DNA of 64,000 nt from Hydractinia symbiolongicarpus (lineage: Eukaryota; Cnidaria; Hydrozoa; Anthoathecata; Hydractiniidae): positions 25,629,501 to 25,693,500 of the forward strand of contig NC_079878.1 of the NCBI RefSeq assembly GCF_029227915.1. Reading direction: 5' to 3'. This document shows positions 10,624 through 23,065 of this stretch, piece by piece. The position numbers were made by a program, and so were the translations under genes. The stretch's first letter is position 1. Every line of letters begins with the position of its first letter. The notes under the pieces were generated by a model. That model searched no databases and was not told where the DNA came from. It worked only from the letters and a program-made list of their open reading frames with translations.

Positions 10624-13060
10624 ATGGCTACCAATCTGGTTTGTTCCACGAGTTACACTAACATGACATCAAATGCATCGTTTGATGTAGCAACACTAAA
10701 ATACAATACATCAGGAAACACATCTAAAGTAGTTTGCGTCGACATGTGTGATGGATTTCATAATGTTACGTCAGGGCAGATCGTATACGCCCTTTTCATG
10801 GTGGTTATTTTACTGACCAGCTTAATTGGAAATTTGTTAGTAGTTGTTGGTGTTTTGATGTCTCCAAGTTTGAAGAAACGAGTAACGTCAAAGTTCATTG
10901 CAAGTCTAGGTAAATACATCAATATTTGAGTTAAGATTTGAACTGTTGTTTGGAGGGTTTACGTTATTTGGAAATCTAGACAACACAGGTGGAAAGAATT
11001 GCTTAATTTTTAAGAGCGTTATGTTAAAAAAATGATTGTGAAAGTTGCAAAGCACTCGACATCCGTGCTTAAGTTAGATGGACTTACAAAAGTCACCCCG
11101 ATAATTCCACATATTTTTTTCGTGGTCAAACGACAAAAATGAACTAATAAACTATTCTTGTTGTTCTTTTACAACCTCATTTGGCCATCATATTTAGGGA
11201 AAATTGGGCAGTTTGATATTATAATATGGTGTTAGTTTCGACTATCAAGTTTTGAATAAAGTACCAGAAGAAAGGTGACATATTACGAGAATGACTCTGC
11301 CTAGCAAGAAAGATGTTTCACCATATATGTGTTAATGAAAGTTCATGTAAATCCAACAATAAAACTTAGCTTACTTATTCTCTACATTAAGTTCACAATT
11401 TTTGAGTGACAAAATAAAACTTGTGTGAAAAGTGTTCAGTCTACCGCTGATACACCTATTGTAAGAATAGAACAAATCGGAGATTAAATTTCTGTTATCT
11501 TTTCGCAAATTTGGAAATCTCCATTGTACCTCCTGTAACTCTCAACACGCCTAATTTCGAACTTCTATATAACTGTCAGAAACTAAATACATCAGATCTG
11601 TTGCGGAGTAAAAACTGTGCTATCATGATTTTTTTCTCTTTTAGCTTGTTCTGACTTTTTGTACGCTGCATTGCTTATCCCATTCCGAATATCCATACAG
11701 CTACACGATTCAAGGTTTTGTCACAGTGTTGCAACTTGCTACTGGTACATAATATCTGACGTATTTTGCAATACTGCAAGTATCATGAATCTTCTTGTAC
11801 TTGCGCTTGACAGGTAAGCACTCTAAGACAATTTATGACATTTTATGATAATTTATGAAGATTTATGATAATTTATAATAATTTATGATATAAAGTTGTT
11901 ACCTTTTTGAGTAATTAGTTGCGCATTTTAAATTTCCTATTTACAAGGAGGTTAAAGCATAAACCTCACACAAACATCTTTTGTAACTTCGCAGTATATT
12001 GTTGAAATATTGACTTCATGAGAGCTCGTTGAAAGGACAACACGCTGATATGGGACAGTTCTATAGGGGTTAAATCTTAAAATACTGCAATTTCATCAGT
12101 CAGACACACCATATCAGTATAAGTATTTTTCGTCAATCTTCTTTTAAGAGTGATCAGTTGCCTTGTTACTTCCTACTTTTTAGATTCGTCGCCATTAAGT
12201 TTCCCTTCCGTTACACAGATTGGGTGACACAGACACGCGGGAAAAAGGTTTTAGCGTTCCTGTGGTTCTTTGCAGCTATGATGAGTTGGATAGGTATATT
12301 CGACTGGACTGGGACCGGAAGCGTTTATATAACGCGCCTTTGCGGTAATATGAACCGGACGTTTTATTTGGCTGTCTTTTTAGGCGTCTATGTGACCTCA
12401 CTCATCATAATAACAATTGTGTATTTTGAGATTCTGCATATCGCTTTATCTCATATAAAATCCATCGAGAAAACATCTAGTATGCGTAAGTGGGAAAACA
12501 ATAATAAAACAGGCAAACCACAGGGGAAGAAGAAAAATTTAAGTAAAAAACGAAGACGAGAATGGAAAACAACGAAGTCCTTGGCGATAGTGTACGGAAC
12601 GTTTGTCATCTGTTGGCTTCCTTCATGCATCATTGTTACAATAAACAATATTGATACAAATTTCTTTTACAATTTTAAAGTGAAAAACTACAACGCATTC
12701 ATGTTCACTTTTTATGCATTCATTGAAGTTCTTCCCGTTCTCAATACAGCTTTAAATCCATTTATTTACAGTTTCTCAAACAAGCAATTTCGTTCCGCCT
12801 TCAAGCGAGTTTTATATAAACTGTTCAGACGGCAACTACCTCGAGACTTCGAGAATGTATCTTTATCGTATGGCGATTCAAGAAGGAAGAAGAGTAGTTT
12901 GAGTAGTATGATAGGTGAACTTGGACGACTGAGTCAGAGAAGCAAAGTAAGTCAAAGTTCCACACATTCCAGTTTAGACATGTTTAATAATGGATTTTAC
13001 CATCAGAAGTCTAGAGGATGGTCGCAAACCAGTTTAAATCCTAATGAAAGTAATTTTTAA
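10624..13060 (+). CDS. Class A (rhodopsin-like) GPCR, amine-receptor-like, paralog 1
   Basis: Exons are 10624-10909, 11645-11813 and 12184-13060, giving 443 residues; introns are GT-AG, phases 1 and 2. The ATG chosen is the first in frame. The N-terminus has five N-glycosylation sequons (N13, N17, N28, N32, N47). Seven-helix landmarks: GN in TM1 (N70 = 1.50), D99 (2.50), disulfide cysteines C127 (3.25) and C205, D134 (3.32), D151-R152-F (DRY), CWLP at 295-298, NPFIY at 343-347. Loop 3 is strongly basic (about 265-281). D3.32 is the residue that binds the amine in aminergic receptors, but the usual TM7 Trp/Tyr (7.40, 7.43) are Val here, so the ligand is unknown. Intron 2 splits the DRY arginine codon. 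A same-strand paralog with identical intron positions starts at 23066. Confidence 0.9.
11830..11891 (+). repeat. Short tandem repeat in GPCR 1 intron 2
   Basis: Five to six imperfect copies of ATTTATGATA-type units follow one another shortly after the splice donor at 11814. No function is implied. Confidence 0.6.
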
Positions 13061-13470
13061 CCAACATTTTGTATATATCTATATGTGTTTTTCTAATCAA
13101 CTTTTAAGTTTTCAAGCATTTATTGAACAGCTTGTATCTCAATGCTTTTAACCCTCAACCTTTCGTCATTGAGCCTGTCTCCTGTCCACTCGTTTTAGCA
13201 GCGTTGAAAAAGTTGAGCACTTTTAGATTGGAAACTTCATTTTGTTTCATACGGCAGTGTACTTTGATACCTCAAGGATTACGAGTTACGCTTAACAAAG
13301 AGCACGTCTTTAGTTCTTGTTGTGACACCAATTGACTTCGAAATCTAAGGGTAAGGGAAAATATTATTCTACATCAAAAGAATCTGTTACAGATGTATCA
13401 AGCTTTTAAATTTATATTTTTCCATCAAACATTTCCCTCCTGCTAATTCGTCCTTCGTTCGTAGACAGGG

Positions 13471-13911
13471 TTGGGAGGGGGGTTCACACTAGAATAAATC
13501 ATGCTTATTATAAAAATAAAGCATGCTTTGACTAAAGCAAGTTGCCGGTAACATCAAAGGGAGAGTTGTAAACAAAATTTAAAACAAAGCGTTCATGTTG
13601 TTTTTCTCACATACGAATGAACTTTCACTTTCATAACACACGCTCAAAATCCTCACTTTTGATATTCAAATATTTGTGCATAATTTTTATTCTATTATTT
13701 CATGTACTTATAGCAGCTAAAGCAAAAATAAAGAGTGACTCGAAGCACTCTAAATCTTTGCTTTATTTAAAGCATGTTTAAAGGTAGTAAACATAATTTG
13801 AAAGGCATTTTAATAAAACAAAAATGCGTTCACATTATTAAGCGCGCTTTATATCGTGCTTTAAATTATAGCATGCTTAAAAAATTATAGTGTGAATCCC
13901 CCCCCCCCCCC
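13471..13911. mobile_element. MITE with G/C-tract inverted ends
   Basis: The left end reads GGGGGGTTCACACTAGAAT and the right end, read on the minus strand, GGGGGGATTCACACTATAAT; both continue into ATGCTTA/AAGCATGC motifs, which are repeated inside. The right end carries a run of 14 C. There is no coding frame. Boundaries are approximate and no target duplication could be fixed, so the superfamily is open. Confidence 0.6.
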
Positions 13912-16900
13912 ATTTTTGGCTATACTATTTCGTCACAATAGTCTAATGTGACTAATGGCGTAAAGAAGATACAAAATTTCTACTTTCACACTTGTAAATA
14001 TAGTTAGGCGATAGTAATATTTATTGCAAACCTTGGGACCTGCTTTTTTGCTCTACGACTTGTTTGAACTGGCCATATCCATTGTTTATTGTTGCTCAAC
14101 GTCTCCAAAAAATGGTCATTTATTTTGATTTTAGAATGTCATGCACAACATGTTTAGAATTTTTACATTTTTTTGTCGTTATTGTATATATTTTAACATA
14201 TTTTAATATAATAACTTTTACAATATAGCTCTTTTTTTAAAAGTCAGAACGGAGAGAATTGATATAACCCGCTGTACGTGGTGAGTTGATCTGTCTGGAG
14301 AAGATTGAACATTTGTTTAAACGTAAAAAAGTACGATTAAGTTCAACTTTTTTAAACAACAGAAAAATACGTTGCGTTGTCCATATATAGTAAGTTTTAA
14401 AAAAGTCTAGACCTTGTTCGTTGCAAAGAAATAACGTTTAAAATTTTTAAAGTACTGATAAACGTCAATTCTGATTTCAGCTATACGCTTTTTTATAAGC
14501 AACATAAAATATTGACTGAATCTCGGTGGTGAGTTTATTTATTTGTGCGCAGATTCTATCGTTGTTTACTGGTTGCTTGGGAAGTGCGCCAATTTAAATT
14601 AATATTCGCTTTTAATCATGTTAGTCGTATGAAAGTTGCATAAATTCAAAACAAAAAAATTTTAGAAATTATAGTTGTTTTTAACCCCTCTTTTTTGATG
14701 CTCTTTTCTTTCTGTAAACAGGGCCGGCTGTTGCGTAGAAGTCGCTTCGTCCTATAAAGGATTTGACCCCTATTATGCTTATAAGACACTGTTTAGCCGG
14801 TATCCGATATCGACACAACCTTGTCTTGTTGTAAGAACTCAAACAATTTCGCTTAGATTGTGAAACAAATATGTAAACACATTAGACAGACTGTTTGTCT
14901 AGCTTGCCCCACCCAGTCCGTATTATTCGCTGTTTCATCAAAAAAGATCGGTTGAACTCAGTCTCCCAATGAGTTGCGTGTGAGACAATTTTAAGACGAA
15001 ATAAAGATGGAAATAGAAAATATTTCTCGCAAAAAAAAATTTGATGAAACAAATACGCAACTGAGCAAACAGTGGCAAGCTGTTCAAATTATACATCAGT
15101 TGGAACTCAGACAAAGTAATTTTTTTATCTTTATTATTATTTGTATTTTTTGTTCCTCAGTTTGGTGTTATTTTTCTGTGTCTTCAATTCAATAAATTCT
15201 CTTTCAAAACCATGTGTATCAATACAACAGAATGTTCCAAAAATTATTTATACACACACGTTTTTCGTAAAATTTTTCAAAGCAATACCAGGATAGATTA
15301 TAGAAATTATTTTTAGGAATTTTCATTTTTAATATACATTCTCCAGCAAATCCATCTATCTCTTGGTCAGATACTTTGTCTACAAGAAGTAAACAACTAA
15401 ATACAACTACTTCATCGCCTGTTATAGATCCACACCGGTACCAGACAGAAGAAAGCGTTGCTTAAAAAAACAGTATGATATAAAGCATAAATACTTTTCG
15501 CCCGTCGTACCTCTTTCCCGCATTGTTATTTCGTACCTATTCTGCGCCTGTTAAGATGAAGTTATTAATATTACATATATAGCCTCTTCAGTTCCTATTG
15601 GTACTGCTATCAACAAGGGTCCTGCGAAGGGGGTCCTAGCGCATTTAAAGCCCCATTTGAACTACGAAAATCGTGAAAGCACAGCAATCCCTCAGCTAGA
15701 CAACCGCCTACGATATCAATCCTATTCTTATGCTGAGCGCTAAGCAGAAAGGATAGATTCACACTTTTGTAGTCTCTGGCATGTCTCGGCCAGGGTTTGA
15801 ACCCAAGATCTCCCGCACTGGAATCGAACGAAAGAAAACAGATATAACAGCTATTTACCGGGAAAATATTAAATAAAAGTTGTGCAATAAATTCTTCTGT
15901 TCTTCTCACGTGTTAGTTTCTTACTTCTTGCAACAAAAAAGGCCCAACTTAGGTGCAGTAAGAACATAACATTAATGCTTACGAAAATAATCAATTCTAA
16001 TCTATTTTTTTTTCTCAAAGTTAAGCAAATAATCATTATAGTCGTTCACTTCATGTCCATGTATCCTAAACATAGAATTTTCTTTGCAAATTTTAAGGAC
16101 TTTATATTAAAAAGTAGAATTTCTGTCAACATTGAAAGCAAATATACGGCAGTTAAGATTTCACTCCTACACAAAGGATAATAAGGACTACCAATCGCTG
16201 AGAACACCTTGGATTGTTACTGTTTGCAGTATCTTCAATGTCACACAAATTGATGTAAAAAATTAATAAGAGAAAAGAGAGATGGAGAAGGTTTGGAATG
16301 ACTGACATGCAGAAAGACAAGAATCCCGGAGACGCAAATTGATTTATAGCGTGTTTTCACTTGTCATACCGTAACAATTCTTTAACAAATTTGACCAGAA
16401 CCATCCACTTGCCAATCACCAGAAAATGTTTTTCTTCAACATACATTCGCCAGATTTATTGGTATCAACACCTGATTCACGGGAACATTTGATTTCGCCG
16501 TGGGAAGCTAGCCAAGGAAGTTGCTATTAAACGGAGTAAGCCGTTCTTGTCGCAAAAGCGTCAGCTGTTTTAGTGGGAATGGGTCATTTTTTGTTGCAGG
16601 GTGCGTCGCTTTTACGGGAAGTGGTAGGTGTTGTGGAGTGAGTCGTTTGTTACAAAACTCAGCACAATAGTGTGCCTAGGTCTTTTTATTTGTAATTTTG
16701 ATAAATTTAGATGATTTGAATACAATTGTGTTGGATTTTAATTAGTTTTCGCAATCTAGAGGTGCTAATTTCTAAAATCTCCTTCGTGCAAAACTATAGT
16801 TTACCCTAGCGGAAATACAAAAAATGCCTTCATATACCACAGCTGAGAACATTATAGCCCTTTTATAACAAGTTGTGTGACAATAAGCATTCCGATGACT

Positions 16901-19900
16901 GTCTCAATCGTTTGTAAAGAACGTTAAATACGAATGACTAGGGTTGAGAACTTTAACAGTGGTTTATGCGAATCCTTGGAGACTGACAGCTATTCGTTAC
17001 GGAAAACACTGAGAACAACTAATCATTACTTTGAAGTCTGACAACGAACACGCAACACTATCACAAAATGTGATGTTACTTGCATTGATAAGATTCGGCA
17101 TGACTTTTTTTACGTTATTTCAAACAAACCCCGTTGACAAGACAGTGAGTGTAACGTTTGATTGATAATTTAGAGGAAATGAAAATATTCAACTTGAAAA
17201 TATTCAATATGGAAGAAAATAACATTTTTTAAAGTTTTATTCTATATTAAAAAAATCGTATGCACACCAACGCATGTATTAAAGTTAAGAAGACAGTGAG
17301 TGCACTTTTAAGTGTAGTTGTTATATATTACTGTACTCAATGTTTATCAATATTTATAACAAACTATGGAAACTGTAAAATTAACAATGAGAAGTAACCA
17401 CACATTACCGATGACTCTAAAAACGGTTTGTATTTACCTAAAAAATGGCTTTCTGCTGAAAGCCAATAATCTAACAAGTTTCACTTCCACTTAAATGTGA
17501 CATTCTTGTCATACCTTCAGAGCTTTCATGAACAGCTATTAAATAAATACGAAAACAGAAGAATTGCGTTTGTTTGTATAACGTAGATGGCATGATTTTA
17601 TGTTCTGAAAAACATCAAGCATACTTAAAAAGAAGCCGACAGAGAAGTTAGATGAAAAGCAAGATTTTGTTAAGGAAGGTTTATGATCTTTTTGAGTTGA
17701 GAGAGAGCCAGCATCTGATGTGATTTTTCTAAATGGATATTGCGGTTATGAAATATATACTGCTGAATGACAAGTACCGAAACTGATGTTTATTTAAATT
17801 TATCAAATTTGTTGTTTTGTTTATTGTTGTTTTTATATGTCTAACGTGGCCAGCGCTAATGTGAATATTTTTTTTTTCTTTGAAATAGACAGCTAACTGC
17901 AGTATTTCAATTATACACGCTGTTCTATAAGCAACCCTCTGACCCAACAAAATTTTAGTCCGGTCGCATAATTTTCTTTAATAGGGTTAACTGGTGCATA
18001 GCTGTTGCTTTTAAACTTTCTAACGAATCAATTTTAAATTAATTAAGCTAGCCTGTCAATTGTAATCTCTCTTTAGTTTCATATTTTTCGTGTAAAACTT
18101 TCATCTAAGTTTACATTTTTTTATTTTTATTGTTTTACTCTCTTAAGGCTGAGCTGTTTAAGAAATCTGTACCTTGTATAAAAAAAGCTTGGAGTTGTAT
18201 AGCGTGCTAAATTTTACCAGAAAGTTGAGAATTTTCAGTTTGATTTAAGCTTAATCAAAATTAAAATTGCCTTCTTGAAGTGAATATCATATTTTAACAC
18301 AAATAAATATAAATCATTTTTTATACTTATATTTATTATTAATATTATTATTATTATTTGTTCTTAGAATTTTTTATTACTTTTGTTTTTATACATCTGA
18401 AATCTCGCGAAATGCGATAATATTTCATGCATACGATAATGTAAATCTGACACGCATTGTGACCGGTATAATTTTTGAGTGTCATACTAATCTTTTGTTA
18501 CTATAAAGATCAAAATACGTGACACAATTTTTTGCACAACTTTTGTCGCATGCGACATAAGGTACTGTGGGTGAATTCTAAATTACGCAAAAACATTGAT
18601 GCGATATGCTTTCGGAAGCTAAAGAAGGAGATAACATAACAAATTTTTTTTGTCGCTTTTATTTTGTTCTTTACTGTTTTATTGCTTTCTCACATTTTCG
18701 CTCCCATTTTACGTTTCTTAAAGGTTTTTATAATTTACGCTGCTGTTTTAGCCTCAAAATAAACGTCTATATCACATCCTTTTCTTGGCATTTAGCGCGC
18801 ATTACACCTATTACCAAAAACACGGACACATATTTATTTTCAGAGTTTCTGACTCTACGACAGAACGCTGAGTTTATCTGGTGATAATATAGGTCACTAA
18901 TTCCAATATAACCAAAAACGTTTTCTTAACAATCGACAAGCCTTACCCTATAATCCGTGTAAATGTCAGAACTCCTCGGTTGATAGCTCTCCACCGGAGC
19001 GTACTGATAATACACAATTACCGCTTAATAGTAAATATCCCTTCCTTTTTTTGCTCTTTTGAGGTTAAAAAATGTTATATCATACAAAAAGTAATACCTT
19101 TCCTATGATATGACAGTCATTATTGACAGATACTTCAGTAAATATATCAAAGCCTCGCAATGTTGCAACCTACACCATTTGCGTCATAATCCTGTTATAC
19201 CTACAAAATATAAATCCTTTTCTATCTATACATACATGTTTATTTATAATATATATATAACTTGACTAATTAATGTAGAATAACTATTAATATATTTCAA
19301 ACATACCGAACCTGGATTAACATACTTGCATTTACATGCAGAATATAATTAAGCGATATAACAGCATCCGAAGCAGTAGGTATAACAGATGAATTTTACT
19401 TTCTGTCGAATTGGTTGCTAGAGATTTGACAGAGAAAATTATGATTTGAGGAATTGGATGCCAGTAAGTTGAAAGTATTTTTAAATTGTGACTTTGAGGA
19501 AAAACATCATTTTTGTTTTTGTTTTTGTTTGTTGATTGTTGCTTGTTATTGTTGGTTGGTGTTGTCGTCAGTTTTTAATATTATTGATTCTGTTCGAAAA
19601 ATTTAAATTTCTTATATATTTTTATCTTCTTATGTCACATCAATTTGACACATTGGTGTGACGTCACAGCTACTTATTTGTCAGATTTGAATGAAGTAAG
19701 CAGGTTGAGTTGATAGCTAAAAGTGAATATAATATGCGTTGACGGTTGCACTTTATTATCTTGTTTTTATTAAAATTTAGACATTGTATATATGCTCTTT
19801 TACGTCATATTGCTCAACAGAGAAAACTTTGATGCCAAATTTAATAATCTTGTAATGGCTGTGTGATTAATTCTTTTACGCAATGATTTATGAAATTTGA

Positions 19901-22900
19901 TCGGCTAAACTTTTTTTTTCATTGGAACAGAATTTGATTGCATTTAGTTTATGAAGCCAGCTTTTTAGATTAATTGAGTTGGCTCAGTTACGCAGGATGA
20001 AATTTGTCTTATTTTGAAGGCAGAGCGGGCTAGCTCGCTTCAACATGTCTATTATACAAAGAAAGTTTCATCTTAAGAAAAACGTATAGTATTGTTGAAA
20101 AAAGTGGCTCAAAACAAACAAACATGGTGGGTTTCAAAAAAGAGAATAATAAATTTCTAAACGACTTAATTCTTAATCTTATAATCTGTTAGATATAACA
20201 TTCTTTTTGTTTCTCCACATGCGACTCAATAACTGAACAATGCGTGTATGTTCAAGTCGATGCATGAAACCAGTGGGAGAAAGTAGATGACATATTTTTT
20301 ATTTAAATAATTTTTGTACGAGAATAAGCTCGTTAGCTGTTTATATTGTTGGGTTAATGAGTCGAATGATTTGTCTTGCTGTGTTCTGACATGCTAGATA
20401 GCTTATCTACCGCCCCCTTTTTATTACCGATAAAAAATGTAGCGCCTTTTCAATTTTTTTAAATGCTTTTAAACGACAATAAAGAAAAAGGAGAAGCTTG
20501 AGTGAGTGCACAAAAGTCGTTTTTGTTACACCGACATTGTCTCAATGGCTTCGTCATTGTCACATCGTTCCGTGGGGAAATTTTTAACGTACTCTAAATT
20601 TTCAACAAAGAAATTGAATCTAATAGAAAATAATTTGTTCACAGTAACAGGATAAAATTTCGTCATCCATTGGTTAATAGCTCACATTGTCATATTTTAT
20701 AGCTAAGAAGAGCAAATCATCGGATACAATCTCCAGACTGGAACTTTCACTTTGTAATAATATTGAGAAATCCTTCTTCAAGATTACGTGAACATGGAAA
20801 CTAACGAATTAAAATTCATTGTTCATGTCTCACTACTTATAAAAGATGTCTTTTATGTATCAACCCACACTTTCATGTCATTCATTTTCAAAAAACACTT
20901 ATATGGTTAAAAGAATATATAATAGAATCATGAAGAAGATAAAAGAAGTTTTCAGTGGTTAAACTTTGTTACATCAACTTACTGTATAGCTGTTGCTTCT
21001 ACCTTTCTTGATGGTGGTGTTGTTGTCTATTTTTTTATTGATTGTGCATGTATGTGTATGTTTTTATTTTATATACTTTTAAGTTTGGTTTAGTGTTAAT
21101 TGTTAGCATAAGGTTGATTAATTGTTTTAGCAGATGGAGAGGACAATATAGAGAGTACGAAGGCCTAAACATGCTTATTGCTAACTTAGAACTTTTTGAA
21201 ATATAAGACATTCAGATTGACTAAAACGCTATCAAATTCTAAAATTAAACTGAGTTAGAGTGCAGAAATAGTGTTTCCAGAGCCATCTAAGCTGAAAAAA
21301 ACTGAAGTGGTAATTTCCCCGGCTCCTCAGTTTCGTCAGATCTGTAGTTCTCTGGTTATCTAGATAATTATTACTATTCACGAGACGTTTTTTGTTTTGA
21401 AAAGAGATGGTTGTCTATTGCGTGCTCTTGATCGCTATGTCGATTTTTTTTAAATATTTCTGAAGAAAGAAAAAGTGTTGCAACAAGGACTAACGAAAAA
21501 TTCAATGAAATATTTATTTGAAAAAAACAACAATAGAAAATATTCTGAGTTGATTTTGGTTTAGTAAGGATGGCAGCTGTGTTTTCGATTTGAAATCTGA
21601 AAAGTCAATTAAAAATATATATTATCGCTTCGTTTTATTTGCCAAATGTATTGCTTGCTTTGAATTTGTTTGAGAATAAATTTTAAAACATGCAAGAAAA
21701 TCATTTTTATTTCATATAACTTAGAAATATTTCGTGAAAAGTGAAAATGATGAAAGTCTTGAGAACGGAATTTATAAGAATAATTTATGTTGCTTATATG
21801 GTTAGTATTTATATTACTACTGTGGAGGTCTTGAAACTACGAAAGAAAGTTTCTTTTGAATGTTATTACTATGAAATTTGCAAAGCAAAAGCTTAAGGAT
21901 AAGTTATGAGGATCAAAGTAACTCACTTTTCAAAGAAAGATGGGTGAAAAATTGCTTTCTGGCGTTTTATACATTGGTAAAAATTGATGCTTGACATATA
22001 TGCGTTTCGGACACAGAATACAAAGTTTGTAAAAATTTTCAAGAGTTAAATTGAAATGGATACTCTTAAAACTTCCTTATTTTGTTTCTTGTATTTGTAG
22101 ACAAGAAAGATTATGCGCTTCCATACTATTTTGTATCGCGTGTTTTATGAAAAATCGGTCTTCGATGGAAAGGGCACGTAAAAATATGATATAACTTAAA
22201 CACAATTTTTTGGTTCTTTAAGTAGGTTGATCTGGTTAGGTCTGCCAACACACAAAAAAACAACAGCAAGAAAGTTTTTGCGGCCTAAGATTATAGTCAT
22301 GTATTTTTATTTGTTCAGCCCAAAACTGTTCTTATTTTGCTCTTAAAATTTTTAACACTTTTGATTAAACTTATAGTACTTCTGAAATGTTAATATATAT
22401 ATAAAAGTTTTGCACAATCACCACATCTGATTCAGTGAAAAATTCTGCCCTAAAAGATATTACATGTTTGTTGTGTTTCTCAGCAAAAAATAGAAAATCA
22501 ATAAAATTAAGCCTTAATTGTTCCAAATTGTTCTTATTTTTCAGCCATATCATGTATGCCTTACAGCATTGTTTTTATAAAAACAAGTAGCTCGAGAAAA
22601 TTTAACAAAATAGAACAGGGAAATAACATTTTTCAAGTCACATGTTATGTACACAAACATCTATATTTGCACACCCTTCGTTGTCCCTCAACAAAAACTA
22701 TAACAACCTTAAATATGTTTGCTTAAAATTTGCTGACTTTATAAACTAGATCACGTGAGGAATTGACATGAACGACATGTTGGAAGAGAAAATTTTTTTC
22801 ATGTTTTTGAGCATAAGAAAGTGAAATACTATAATATATAGTCTTAATTATTAGTTTTTACTTCGCATCAGATGCTGTTACTTGTATTTGGAATTTTATT

Positions 22901-23065
22901 TTTCTTCTAGCTAAACTCTGGTTAAATTATTAGCGACTGCTGGACATTTTTCACTTAAAATGCTTTTACATATGTTCTAATGTTTTGTTCAATTTGTAAT
23001 TCCATATTTACTTTCTAGATGTGAGAAGAATTTAAAGTAGAAATTCGAATTAAAAAGTTTTTACA
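13912..23065. other. 9 kb spacer between the two GPCR genes
   Basis: No exon of a recognisable protein was found on either strand; open frames are short, biased to Phe/Ile/Lys/Asn and lack family motifs. Contents seen: a SINE at about 15610-15840, AT-rich simple repeats (ATT-type near 18325-18360, TTTTTG-type near 19509-19540), and many A/T homopolymers. The promoter of the second GPCR must lie at the right end but shows no clear core element. Confidence 0.45.
15610..15840 (-). mobile_element. tRNA-derived SINE
   Basis: On the minus strand the sequence contains an RNA polymerase III B-box-like stretch, CTTGGGTTCAAACCC (about 15792-15806), preceded by AGTGCGGGAGAT as in tRNA-derived SINE heads. 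A body follows with CCGAGACATGCCAGAGACT, CTTAGCGCTCAGCATAAG and AGGCGGTTGTCTAGCTGAGG. The A-box side is degraded. A SINE is the best reading because the B box is followed by a non-tRNA body; the family was not identified. Confidence 0.6.

Noticed and set aside
18606-18884. 92-codon plus-strand frame between the GPCR genes
   Set aside because: Phe/Ile/Cys-rich composition typical of AT-rich chance frames and no domain.
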